Source of the DNA: Kuafuiihalomonas phototrophica
Lineage (GTDB): Bacteria > Myxococcota > Kuafuiibacteriia > Kuafuiibacteriales > Kuafuiibacteriaceae
DNA: 44,274 nucleotides
NCBI GenBank assembly: GCA_031800475.1
Contig: DAPKRQ010000235.1
Span: forward strand, 1-44,274
Direction: 5' to 3'
Shown here: piece after piece, positions 9,025 through 16,907 of the stretch
Position numbering within the stretch: the first letter of the stretch is position 1
How the letters are laid out: every line of letters begins with the position of its first letter
Made by a program: the position numbers and the translations under genes
The notes under the pieces: generated by a model
Told to the model about the DNA's origin: nothing
Seen by the model: the letters and a program-made list of their open reading frames with translations, nothing else
The model's database searches: none

Positions 9025-10193
9025 ACCGCACCGTTCGTTTCGAACTCATCGGTTGCGCAGGCCTCGCCCGCCGCGGTCGGGTGTACACACCACACGGTAG
9101 CTTCGAGACTCCGGCGTTCATGCCGGTCGGCACCGGCGGCTCGGTGAAAGCCATGTTGCCCGAGGAGGTGGCCGCCATGGGGTTCGAGGTGGTCTTGGGC
9201 AACACCTTTCACTTGATGCTGCGCCCGGGGCACGAGTTGGTGCAGCGGCTCGGGGGTCTTCACCGGTTCATGAATTGGCCTTCGACCATCCTGACCGACA
9301 GCGGTGGATTCCAGGTCTTCTCTTTGGCCGAGCGCCGCAAGATCTCGGAGGCGGGAGTCGAGTTTCGAAGCCCCTATGACGGGTCTTTGCACCAGCTCGG
9401 ACCCGAATCGGCCGTGGCCGTGCAGGAGGCCCTGGGTGCCGACATCGCCATGGCTTTCGATGAATGTCCGCCAGCGGACGCGCCGGATCCCTATCTGTTC
9501 GCTTCGGTCGAACGGACCACCCGGTGGCTCGACCGCTGCATCGCGGCCCGGCGGCAGCCGGAACGAACGTCGCTATTCGGTATCGTGCAAGGAGGACGGG
9601 ATCTCGACCTGCGCAGCCGACACCTGGAGACTTTGGCCGACCGAGATCTGGACGGCTACGCCATCGGTGGCGTGGCCGTGGGCGAGGGCAAGGAGGACAT
9701 GATCCGGGTCGTGTCCCACCTGGCGCCCCGCATGCCGGCGGACCGCCCCCGGTACCTCATGGGGGTGGGCCACCCCGAGGATCTGGTCTTGGCCGTGGCC
9801 CAGGGCGTCGACATGTTCGACTGCGTGATCCCGACGCGAAACGCGCGCATGGGCCGCTTGTTGACCTCGCGAGGCCCAGTGGTGATCAAACATGCCCGCT
9901 ATCGGGAGGACGAGGGACCGCTGGATCCATCGTGCTCCTGCCCGACCTGCTGCAACTACTCGCGGGCCTACCTGCGCCACTTGTGGGTGACGGAGGAGAT
10001 CACCGGCTTCCGCCTCCTGACCGCCCACAACCTGTGGTTCTTGGCTACCTGGATGGAATCCCTGCGACGCGCCTTGGAGCAGGACAACCTGTCGCCGTGG
10101 ATCGAATGGGCGTGGCACCGGGTGCGTCACCCGGGCGAGTTTCCGACTCCGCCATCGTCTGGTGGGTGCGCAGATCTTTCGGATATGGGATAA
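9021..10193 (+). CDS. tgt: Bacterial tRNA-guanine transglycosylase
   Basis: A 390-residue enzyme that swaps guanine-34 for preQ1 in tRNAs with GUN anticodons. The active site is intact: LTDSGGFQVFSL with Asp93, GGVAVGEGKEDM near 217, and MFDCVIPTRNARMG with the nucleophile Asp267. The zinc site is CSCPTC (Cys305, 307, 310) plus His336 in TAHNLWF, the spacing of the bacterial enzyme. The start ATG at 9021 is inside the queA stop (ATGA). The C-terminus runs about fifteen residues beyond the usual end (PTPPSSGGCADLSDMG), probably unstructured. A c-di-GMP gene follows after 29 nt. The identification is secure. Confidence 0.97.
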   Translation: MNRTVRFELIGCAGLARRGRVYTPHGSFETPAFMPVGTGGSVKAMLPEEVAAMGFEVVLGNTFHLMLRPGHELVQRLGGLHRFMNWPSTILTDSGGFQVFSLAERRKISEAGVEFRSPYDGSLHQLGPESAVAVQEALGADIAMAFDECPPADAPDPYLFASVERTTRWLDRCIAARRQPERTSLFGIVQGGRDLDLRSRHLETLADRDLDGYAIGGVAVGEGKEDMIRVVSHLAPRMPADRPRYLMGVGHPEDLVLAVAQGVDMFDCVIPTRNARMGRLLTSRGPVVIKHARYREDEGPLDPSCSCPTCCNYSRAYLRHLWVTEEITGFRLLTAHNLWFLATWMESLRRALEQDNLSPWIEWAWHRVRHPGEFPTPPSSGGCADLSDMG

Positions 10194-10222
10194 CAGATAC
10201 CCGCGGTGAGGCGAATCACTCG

Positions 10223-11335
10223 ATGACGCACGGCAACGACGAAGATCCCCTGGGCGCTCTGGCCAACGTCAGCATGGCCTTGCCAGATCCATTGCGCGGA
10301 TCGGGCCGGCTGTTCTTGGGAGCGCCTTCGGAGGATGCCTTCGAGCAGCTTCGTCAGATCGCCGAGCGCACCGACCGGGTGTTCGACGTGTACGACCCGG
10401 ACCGGATCCTGGCGATCCATGTCCACAAAGACGACGTGGTGGGTTTTTTGGGCCAGGTCCGGCAAGACCTGAGCTCCGTGGCCCTCGAGGACACGAAGGC
10501 GCTGTTCAAGAGCGGAACCGATGAGCCGACCCTTGGCGATTTCCCCAGAGCGGACAGCCTGAAGAACTTCCTGATCTTTGCCCGGGGGAAGTGGCTGGCC
10601 GAGATCATGCGGGAGGAGCGGCTTGTCGTCCACTTTCAGCCCATCGTCTACGCGAGCGACACCGGGCGGGTGTACGGCCACGAGGCTTTGGCGCGGGGCC
10701 GAAGCCGCACTGGTGATCTGATTGCCCCCATGCGCATGCTGTCCGCGGCCCGCGATGCCGGTTCGCTGTCCAGTCTGGACGGCAAGGTGCATGAACGGGC
10801 GATCCAGATGCTCGCCACGTCTCGAGCAGAGGGGGCGCTGTTTTTGAACATCACGCCGTCCACCGTGGTCGATGCCCACTTCGAAGCCGAGCGGCACCGG
10901 CAGCTGGCCGACACCTACGATGTGGCCCCGGAGCGCATCGTGTTCGAGATCACCGAGTCCGAAAAGCTCACTGACTCGGACCAGCTGGTTCGGAGCCTCG
11001 ACGCAGGAAGGGCCCAAGGATTCCGGCTGGCCCTGGACGACCTGGGCGCGGGCTTTTCCAACATGAACCTGATCCACCGGGTTCGTCCCGACATCGTGAA
11101 GCTGGACATGGATCTGACCCGCAACATCCACGAGGACGCCTACAAGAGCGTCATCGCCGAGAAGATCATCGAAATCGCCCAGAGTCTCGACATCGCGACC
11201 GTGGCCGAGGGGGTCGAAAAGCCCGAGGAACTCGAGTGGGTCCGAAGCCGGGGCGTCGAGTTTGTGCAGGGCTTCTTGACGGGACATCCCGAGGAGTTAC
11301 CCCGGGACACGGTGGACATCTCGTCGGCCGAGTGA
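10223..11335 (+). CDS. EAL-domain c-di-GMP phosphodiesterase with unknown N-terminal domain
   Basis: A 370-residue cytoplasmic protein. The EAL domain covers about residues 125-365: VVHFQPIVYA near 135, GHEALARGR with Glu154, LNITPS near 212, FEITES near 240, LALDDLGAGFSN near 270, KLDMDL near 295, AEGVEKPEE near 330 and VQGFLTGHP near 350. The metal- and substrate-binding acidic residues, the Asn and the Lys are all present, so hydrolysis of c-di-GMP is likely. Residues 1-120 are an unrecognised small sensory-like domain (FLGAPSEDAFEQLRQIAERT, IHVHKDDVVGFLGQVRQDL), with no membrane segment or GGDEF. ATG 10223 was chosen because the frame upstream has no features. It is 29 nt after tgt, so could be its operon partner, and it ends ten bases from the convergent MopE/vWA gene. 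Confidence 0.9.
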   Translation: MTHGNDEDPLGALANVSMALPDPLRGSGRLFLGAPSEDAFEQLRQIAERTDRVFDVYDPDRILAIHVHKDDVVGFLGQVRQDLSSVALEDTKALFKSGTDEPTLGDFPRADSLKNFLIFARGKWLAEIMREERLVVHFQPIVYASDTGRVYGHEALARGRSRTGDLIAPMRMLSAARDAGSLSSLDGKVHERAIQMLATSRAEGALFLNITPSTVVDAHFEAERHRQLADTYDVAPERIVFEITESEKLTDSDQLVRSLDAGRAQGFRLALDDLGAGFSNMNLIHRVRPDIVKLDMDLTRNIHEDAYKSVIAEKIIEIAQSLDIATVAEGVEKPEELEWVRSRGVEFVQGFLTGHPEELPRDTVDISSAE

Positions 11336-11345
11336 CCGCTCGCCG

Positions 11346-14300
11346 TCAGTTCACGATGCGGGAAAAGCGCTGGTAGCCCAGGCGGAACGGAGTTCCTTCG
11401 GGGAGGTTGGCGCTGCCGAAAAAGAGCAGGCTGTTGGCGGTCGGTTCGTAGTCGAACCCGTTTCGCCGGCCGCGGGGAACGGTCCGATCCGAAAGCTGCA
11501 CCTCGATGGACCCGCTGATCGGTTGCTGGTCGACCAAGATCTGACTCGCCGAGCCGGCCGACGCCACCAGAATCTCTTCGATCGAATTACTCAGGTCCAG
11601 GGCGCATATCGAAGCCACAGTACCCCCCAAAGACTCGACGACCCGGATGTAGCTCTCGCCCACCCGGGCTTGCCCGCGGCCCACGGCCACGCAGCCCCGG
11701 GGGCGCGGGCCGACGATGGCGAAGGGCAGCGCCCCCAGGTCGGCGAGGGCCTGGCTATACGCATCGATCGAACGAAAATTCGTCGAGTCTTCGTCGCTGA
11801 AGAACACCACCACCGGCACCGCGTCGTCCCGCAGCCGCTGCTCGGCCACGCTGGCGGTGCGTGCCCGTTCCAGGGATCGGACGGCGAACTCCAATCCAGC
11901 TTCGTTACCTTCTCCGTTCACACCCACCAGGACCCGCTCGCGAAAATCGGAGACCCTTCGCGTGAATCCTCCACCGCGCAACGCTTCGCCGTCGGTGCTT
12001 ACCACGCCGAGTCGATAGTCGATCTGGCTGTTGTCCAGGGCCTGAAAGAACGTTCCGGCCGTATCCGACAGAGCTTGCTGCTCCTCCTGCATGGAAGCCG
12101 AGTTGTCGACCACCCAGATGAAGTCGACCTGTAGGGGAAGGGCGGTTTCTTCTTCGCAAGCGATCTCCACGAAGGACCCGACGTCACCCGTGTGGCTTCC
12201 ATTGGTCAGATCCGCCATGATCCGCTGTCCGACCTCGCCCACCGACGCGTCGGCCAAGAGCACCACGAATGCGATACGCTGCTCCTCGGGGTCGACGAGG
12301 GTCGAGGCCGCGAAACGCAAGCTTCGGGTGGGCGTCTCGTCCGGCACGGCGGGCAAACCGCCGACCTCCTCGAGACCCACCCGGGCGAGCTCCGCCAAAA
12401 GGCCGTTTCGAACCCGGGAGGGTAGCACGTCGTTGACCATTCGCACCTGCCGCAGGGTCCGGGAGGCGGGGCGGGCCCGCAGCGAAAAGGTCTGCCCCAA
12501 AGACTCGTCGACCTGGTCTGCCACGCCGGTCACCCCGGGCAGACCTCGGCTCCAAAGAGGGTCGATTCGGGAGTCGATGACCTCGCTGGCCACCGAAAAG
12601 GATGTAGGGTCGAACACGGGGTCCAAGGGAACGCCCAACACGAAGCCGTGGAGGCCCAGCTCCGGGGCATCCAAGCTCAGCGCTTCCACCCCGTCCAGCG
12701 CCCGCACCTGCAGTTCCCGGTGGAGCGCGATCCGAAATGGCGCCCCGGGAAAGTCGACCGGCTCACTCACCTGGCCCGGATCCGCCAGGCGGCAGGGGCC
12801 TTCGTTGAGGGGTCCCAGGTCCGGACCCGGGCCCTGGTCGATGCCGCCCGGTCCCCCGTCCGATGCGGCACCCCCGTCGGGAGCTCGATCGGATCCGTCC
12901 GGAAGCGACAGCGAGCCATCGCTGCCGTCGGCAGGGCCGCCGTGCCCCCCGTCCCGAAGGGTCAAAAAGGAGTCGTCTCCGACCCGGGCGTCCGAGCACG
13001 AGACCGCTCCGGCGACGCACAGGGCGACGCCCAGGCCACGACGGCGACGCCCGAGGAGCAGGGCGGTCAGGCCGAAGGCCAGCAGGAGGGATTCGGCGCC
13101 GAGCCCTCCGCCCGGTTTTCGGGTCCGGTCGCCGGCGTCTTCCATCGTCGAGCACCCGCAGGTCACAGCCAAGGGGTCGTCGGGTCCGATGCCGTCCGGC
13201 TGTCCGACGGGCGGCTCGGTGGCAGGCCCCATGTCTGCGGAGCTGCCGTCCGTCGGACCGGCGTCCCTGCCGATCGCGCCGTCCATCTGGCCCCCCGCGT
13301 CCAGTCCGGGTACGCCGCCGTCGAGCTGCACGCACAGATTGACCCGGCTGTCCGGGTCCAGGTCGATCAGGCTGTCGCAGTCGTTGTCGATGCCGTCGCA
13401 GACCTCTTCGGCCGCCGGATTGATCGCAGGGTCGCTGTCGTCGCAGTCTCCCTCACAGTCTTCGAAGCCGTCTTCGTCAACGTCGTTGCACACCGAGCAG
13501 GTCGACCTGCCCAAGGGATCCCGGTCCACGCGCCCGTCGCAGTCATTGTCGATGCCGTCGCAGACGTCCGGGCTCTGGGGCCCGATGTTCGGATTGTCGT
13601 CGTTGCAGTCGCCGCAAAGGAAGCTGAACGCGTCCGCGTCCGCGTCTTCTTCGCCTTCGTCCACGTCGCCGTTGCAGTTGTTGTCCACATCGTCCGGCAC
13701 CTCGCGGGCGAAGGGGTTGATGAACGGGTCGGCATCGTTGCAGTCGCCGAAACAGGTGGTGAAGTTGTCTCCGTCTTCGTCGAAGCCTTCGTCTCGGGCC
13801 CGGTCGCAGTCATTGTCCGTACCGTCGCAGACTTCCGGGGCTCCGGGGTAGACGGCCGCGTTGAAGTCGTTGCAATCGCCCCCGCAGACCGTGAAGCCAT
13901 CGCCGTCCACGTCGTCGTCCGGGTCCACCACCCCGTCGCAGTCGTCGTCGATCCCGTTGCCGCACACCTCACGGAGGTAGGGGCTTCGGTTTGGGTTCGC
14001 GTCGTCGCAATCGCCGACGCAGGTGGTGGCCAGGTCGCCGTCTTGGTCGTATCCCTCGTCGATCCGGCCGTCGCAGTTGTTGTCGAAGCCGTCGCACACC
14101 TCGGGGGCGTCTGGTCGGATCGAAGCGAATCGGTCGTCGCAGTCCCCTTCGCAGGTGGTGGTCCCGTCCCCATCTTCGTCCACGTTTTCATCGACCCGGC
14201 CGTCGCAGTCGTTGTCGACTCCGTCGCCGCATACCTCGCTGGCTCCCGGGAACGCGCTCAGGTCCAGGTCGTTGCAGTCCCCCTCGCAATTGGTGAAGCC

Positions 14301-16907
14301 GTCGCCGTCGAAATCGTGGCAAGCGCCGAATTCGCAGATCGATCCAGCGTTGCCGAAGGGCAATTCGTCCAGCGTGCCGTCGCAGTCGTTGTCGGTGCAG
14401 TCGCACCGCTCCGGAAGCTCCGGTGAAACGAAGGCGTTCAGGTCGTCGCAGTCGCCGTCGCAGCTGGTTACGCCGTCTCCATCTTGGTCGAAGCCTTCGT
14501 CGACCTCGCCATCGCAGTCGTTGTCCAGGCCGTCGCACACCTCGTCGACCGGAAGCACCTGTCCGTCGCAGATTCCGGACGGCATGCCCATGGCGCAGGT
14601 GGCCACGCCCGCCCGGCACTCGCCCACGGTGGCGGTACCCACCGGGCCGTCGTAGCAGGAGGTTTCGTTGCCATCGACGATGCCGTCGCAGTCGTCGTCC
14701 ACGTTGTTGCAGATCTCGAGGGCGTCCGGGTTCACCTCGGGGTCTGTGTCATCGCAGTCGGGCCGTTCGCCGCACTCGGTGAATCCGTCTCCGTCGTCGT
14801 CGAAGCTTTCGTCGATCTCACCGTCGCAGTCGTCGTCCAGTTCGTTGCAGATCTCCATCTGAGGTGTGGTCTGACCGGTGCATTGGGTGGAGTATCCGCT
14901 GGATCCTTCGCAGGCATTCACCCCGCCCGTGCAGATGCCTTTGCCTTCCGTGTCGGCCGGGCCGTCGTAGCACGGACGGGTCAGGGGGTCTCCGCCCGGC
15001 GTTTCGTCGACATTTCCGTCGCAGTCGTTGTCCTTGCCGTCACAGACCTCCATTTGGCCCGGGTTCTTGGTGCTGTCTTGGTCGTCGCAGTCCTCTGCGG
15101 GTCCGCAGGTTACGAATCCGTCACCGTCCTGGTCGAAGTCTTCGTCGCTGGTGCCGTCGCAATCGTTGTCGCGCCGGTCGCAGCTTTCCGGCTCGGGAAC
15201 GATCTCGTCTTCACAGGTCCCCCAGATGCCGGCGGTGCACTCTTGACGACCTCTAGCGCACAACCCCACGCCGGCGGTTCCGGACGGGCCGGTGTAGCAA
15301 CTCCTCCGCAGCGGACGTCCATTGGGACGCTCGTCCACGGCGCCGTCGCAGTCTTCGTCGACCCCATCGCAGGCTTCTGGCGCACCGGGGTACACGGTGG
15401 GGTCGTTGTCGTCGCAGTCCGCGTTGGGACCACAGAACACGAAGCCGTCGCCGTCGGCGTCCGTGAAGTCTTCGTCGACGCTGCCGTCGCAATCATCGTC
15501 AACACCGTTGCAGGACTCCGTGGCCCCCGGGAAGATGCTCGCATCCGTATCGTCGCAGTCTCCTGCACAAGTCGTGAAGCCGTCGCCGTCGTTGTCGAAG
15601 TTTTCGTCGATGACGCCGTCGCAATCATTGTCGATGCCGTCGCAGATCTCGGTATTGCCCGGGTAGCGGTCCGAGTCGTTGTCGTCGCAGTCGCCCTCGC
15701 AAGTGGTGACGCCGTCGTTGTCTTGGTCGAAATCCTCGTCGATTCGACGATCACAGTCGTCATCCACTCCGTTGCAGGTCTCGGTACTCGGTAGCACCTC
15801 TCCCACGCAGCTCCCGAACGATCCGCTCGAGCATGTCTGGGTGCCCGCCTGGCAGATGCCACGATTTCGGGTGCTGGATGGACCGGAGTAGCAGGAGCGG
15901 CGCAGGGGGTCCCCCTGGGCGTTGCGCTCGTCGACCAGGTTGTCGCAGTCGTTGTCCTTGCCGTCGCAAGATTCGCTGCGACCGGGTCGAACCTGGGGGT
16001 CGTTGTCGTCGCAGTCTCCGCCGCAGGTTGTGGAGCCGTCGTTGTCTTGGTCGAAATCCTCATCGGTGGCGCCGTCGCAGTCGTCGTCCTGCTGGTTGCA
16101 TGATTCGGTGCTCGGCAGGGTTTGCCCGGCACAGGTTCCCGACCAGCCGTTGGCGCCGTTGCACGACTCGGTGCCGTCGCTGCACACACCGGTGTTTCGG
16201 GTTCCGGCCGCACCGGTGTAGCAGGCCCGGGTCAGGTCCGCGTCTCGGGTGGAAGCGCTGCAGTCGTTGTCCTTTCCGTCGCAGATCTCGTTGTTCCCCG
16301 GGTACCGGTCCGCGTCGCCGTCGTCGCAGTCCCCGTCGCAGGTGGTCACCCCGTCTCCGTCCTGGTCGAATCCCTCGTCGGTGGTCCCATCGCAGTCGTT
16401 GTCGTCTCCGTCGCAGACTTCGGTGGCGGGCACGACCTCACCCTGACAGGTGCCGCTCCAGTATGGAGCCGAGGACGAGGAGCATTCTTCGAAACCGGAC
16501 TTGCACAGGCCGACGCCGGCGGTTCCAGCGGGGCCGCCGTAGCAGGTTCGCCGCAGGAAAGGTCGACTTCCTGTGCCTTCGTTCACGTCTCCGTCACAGT
16601 CATTGTCGACTGCGTCGCATACCTCGGTATTTCCGGTGTACACGTTGGCGTTGTTGTCGTCGCAGTCGCCGTTGCACTCGTGCAGGCCGTCGCCATCGTC
16701 GTCCGGCGGGTTGTCGATGACGTTGTCGCAGTCATTATCTTTGCTGTCGCACAGCTCTGGTGCGTTCGGATAGATCGAGGCGTCCGAATCGTTGCAGTCG
16801 CCCGTCAAGGGCGTGAATCCGTCGCCGTCATTGTCAACGTCTTGGGGTTGAGCCCAGACCGCCGAAGCGCAGAGGAAAACCGAAAGAAAGATCGTGGCGC
16901 GAATCAT
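11346..16907 (-). CDS. Giant MopE-type putative metal-binding repeat protein fused to a vWA lipoprotein-like module
   Basis: A 1,853-residue protein. Layout: signal peptide (MIRATIFLSVFLCASAVWA); residues about 20-1180 with 23 MopE-type modules of the form CDGxDNDCDGxxDE alternating with DQDGDGxTTCxGDCDD loops, plus six interleaved CYxGPxGTxGxGxC modules; an Asp/Gly-rich linker; a MYXO-CTERM-like signal (CGCS at 1250, a hydrophobic stretch, RRRR at 1287-1290); immediately a lipoprotein-like signal ending AVSC (Cys1304); a second D/G-rich linker; an unassigned domain around 1380-1580; and a vWA domain from about 1590 with the MIDAS motif DNSAS (Asp1601, Ser1603, Ser1605). The acidic loops resemble calcium-binding thrombospondin-3 repeats, and the MopE Pfam family is called a putative metal-binding motif. 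The start at 16907 overlaps the upstream stop as ATGA; 16916 is an in-frame alternative. It could be two genes fused by loss of a stop codon. Confidence 0.85.
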   Translation of the reverse strand: MIRATIFLSVFLCASAVWAQPQDVDNDGDGFTPLTGDCNDSDASIYPNAPELCDSKDNDCDNVIDNPPDDDGDGLHECNGDCDDNNANVYTGNTEVCDAVDNDCDGDVNEGTGSRPFLRRTCYGGPAGTAGVGLCKSGFEECSSSSAPYWSGTCQGEVVPATEVCDGDDNDCDGTTDEGFDQDGDGVTTCDGDCDDGDADRYPGNNEICDGKDNDCSASTRDADLTRACYTGAAGTRNTGVCSDGTESCNGANGWSGTCAGQTLPSTESCNQQDDDCDGATDEDFDQDNDGSTTCGGDCDDNDPQVRPGRSESCDGKDNDCDNLVDERNAQGDPLRRSCYSGPSSTRNRGICQAGTQTCSSGSFGSCVGEVLPSTETCNGVDDDCDRRIDEDFDQDNDGVTTCEGDCDDNDSDRYPGNTEICDGIDNDCDGVIDENFDNDGDGFTTCAGDCDDTDASIFPGATESCNGVDDDCDGSVDEDFTDADGDGFVFCGPNADCDDNDPTVYPGAPEACDGVDEDCDGAVDERPNGRPLRRSCYTGPSGTAGVGLCARGRQECTAGIWGTCEDEIVPEPESCDRRDNDCDGTSDEDFDQDGDGFVTCGPAEDCDDQDSTKNPGQMEVCDGKDNDCDGNVDETPGGDPLTRPCYDGPADTEGKGICTGGVNACEGSSGYSTQCTGQTTPQMEICNELDDDCDGEIDESFDDDGDGFTECGERPDCDDTDPEVNPDALEICNNVDDDCDGIVDGNETSCYDGPVGTATVGECRAGVATCAMGMPSGICDGQVLPVDEVCDGLDNDCDGEVDEGFDQDGDGVTSCDGDCDDLNAFVSPELPERCDCTDNDCDGTLDELPFGNAGSICEFGACHDFDGDGFTNCEGDCNDLDLSAFPGASEVCGDGVDNDCDGRVDENVDEDGDGTTTCEGDCDDRFASIRPDAPEVCDGFDNNCDGRIDEGYDQDGDLATTCVGDCDDANPNRSPYLREVCGNGIDDDCDGVVDPDDDVDGDGFTVCGGDCNDFNAAVYPGAPEVCDGTDNDCDRARDEGFDEDGDNFTTCFGDCNDADPFINPFAREVPDDVDNNCNGDVDEGEEDADADAFSFLCGDCNDDNPNIGPQSPDVCDGIDNDCDGRVDRDPLGRSTCSVCNDVDEDGFEDCEGDCDDSDPAINPAAEEVCDGIDNDCDSLIDLDPDSRVNLCVQLDGGVPGLDAGGQMDGAIGRDAGPTDGSSADMGPATEPPVGQPDGIGPDDPLAVTCGCSTMEDAGDRTRKPGGGLGAESLLLAFGLTALLLGRRRRGLGVALCVAGAVSCSDARVGDDSFLTLRDGGHGGPADGSDGSLSLPDGSDRAPDGGAASDGGPGGIDQGPGPDLGPLNEGPCRLADPGQVSEPVDFPGAPFRIALHRELQVRALDGVEALSLDAPELGLHGFVLGVPLDPVFDPTSFSVASEVIDSRIDPLWSRGLPGVTGVADQVDESLGQTFSLRARPASRTLRQVRMVNDVLPSRVRNGLLAELARVGLEEVGGLPAVPDETPTRSLRFAASTLVDPEEQRIAFVVLLADASVGEVGQRIMADLTNGSHTGDVGSFVEIACEEETALPLQVDFIWVVDNSASMQEEQQALSDTAGTFFQALDNSQIDYRLGVVSTDGEALRGGGFTRRVSDFRERVLVGVNGEGNEAGLEFAVRSLERARTASVAEQRLRDDAVPVVVFFSDEDSTNFRSIDAYSQALADLGALPFAIVGPRPRGCVAVGRGQARVGESYIRVVESLGGTVASICALDLSNSIEEILVASAGSASQILVDQQPISGSIEVQLSDRTVPRGRRNGFDYEPTANSLLFFGSANLPEGTPFRLGYQRFSRIVN
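12996..13160 (-). other. Internal MYXO-CTERM-like sorting signal joined to a lipoprotein-like signal peptide
   Basis: Within the giant gene, 13160-13149 encodes CGCS, 13103-13050 a hydrophobic segment (ESLLLAFGLTALLLG), and 13049-13038 four consecutive Arg. This is the order of a MYXO-CTERM tag, which normally ends the protein. Here GLGVALCVAGAVSC follows at once (13037-12996), so the Arg cluster also serves as the positive end of a lipoprotein signal. No stop and no ATG, GTG or TTG lies between the two, and neither alternative frame has a stop nearby that one indel would restore. Confidence 0.7.
13354..16860 (-). repeat. MopE-module coding repeat array (23 modules)
   Basis: The DNA encodes 23 copies of a Cys/Asp module (CDGxDNDCDGxxDE and variants such as CNGVDDDCDR or CGNGIDDDCDG) separated by DGDG loops, with a spacing of roughly 40 to 75 codons. 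At the DNA level short blocks such as gtcgcagtcgttgtc recur on the plus strand, but copies are diverged, so this is an old, selected array and not a recent tandem expansion. One copy (the fourth, DNDCSAST) has lost the second Asp-Gly. Confidence 0.85.

Noticed and set aside
12091..15794. Several long plus-strand frames opposite the MopE array (Ser/Pro/Gln- or Val/Ala-rich)
   Set aside because: Their repetitive composition is the antisense image of the CDGxDNDCDG codons.
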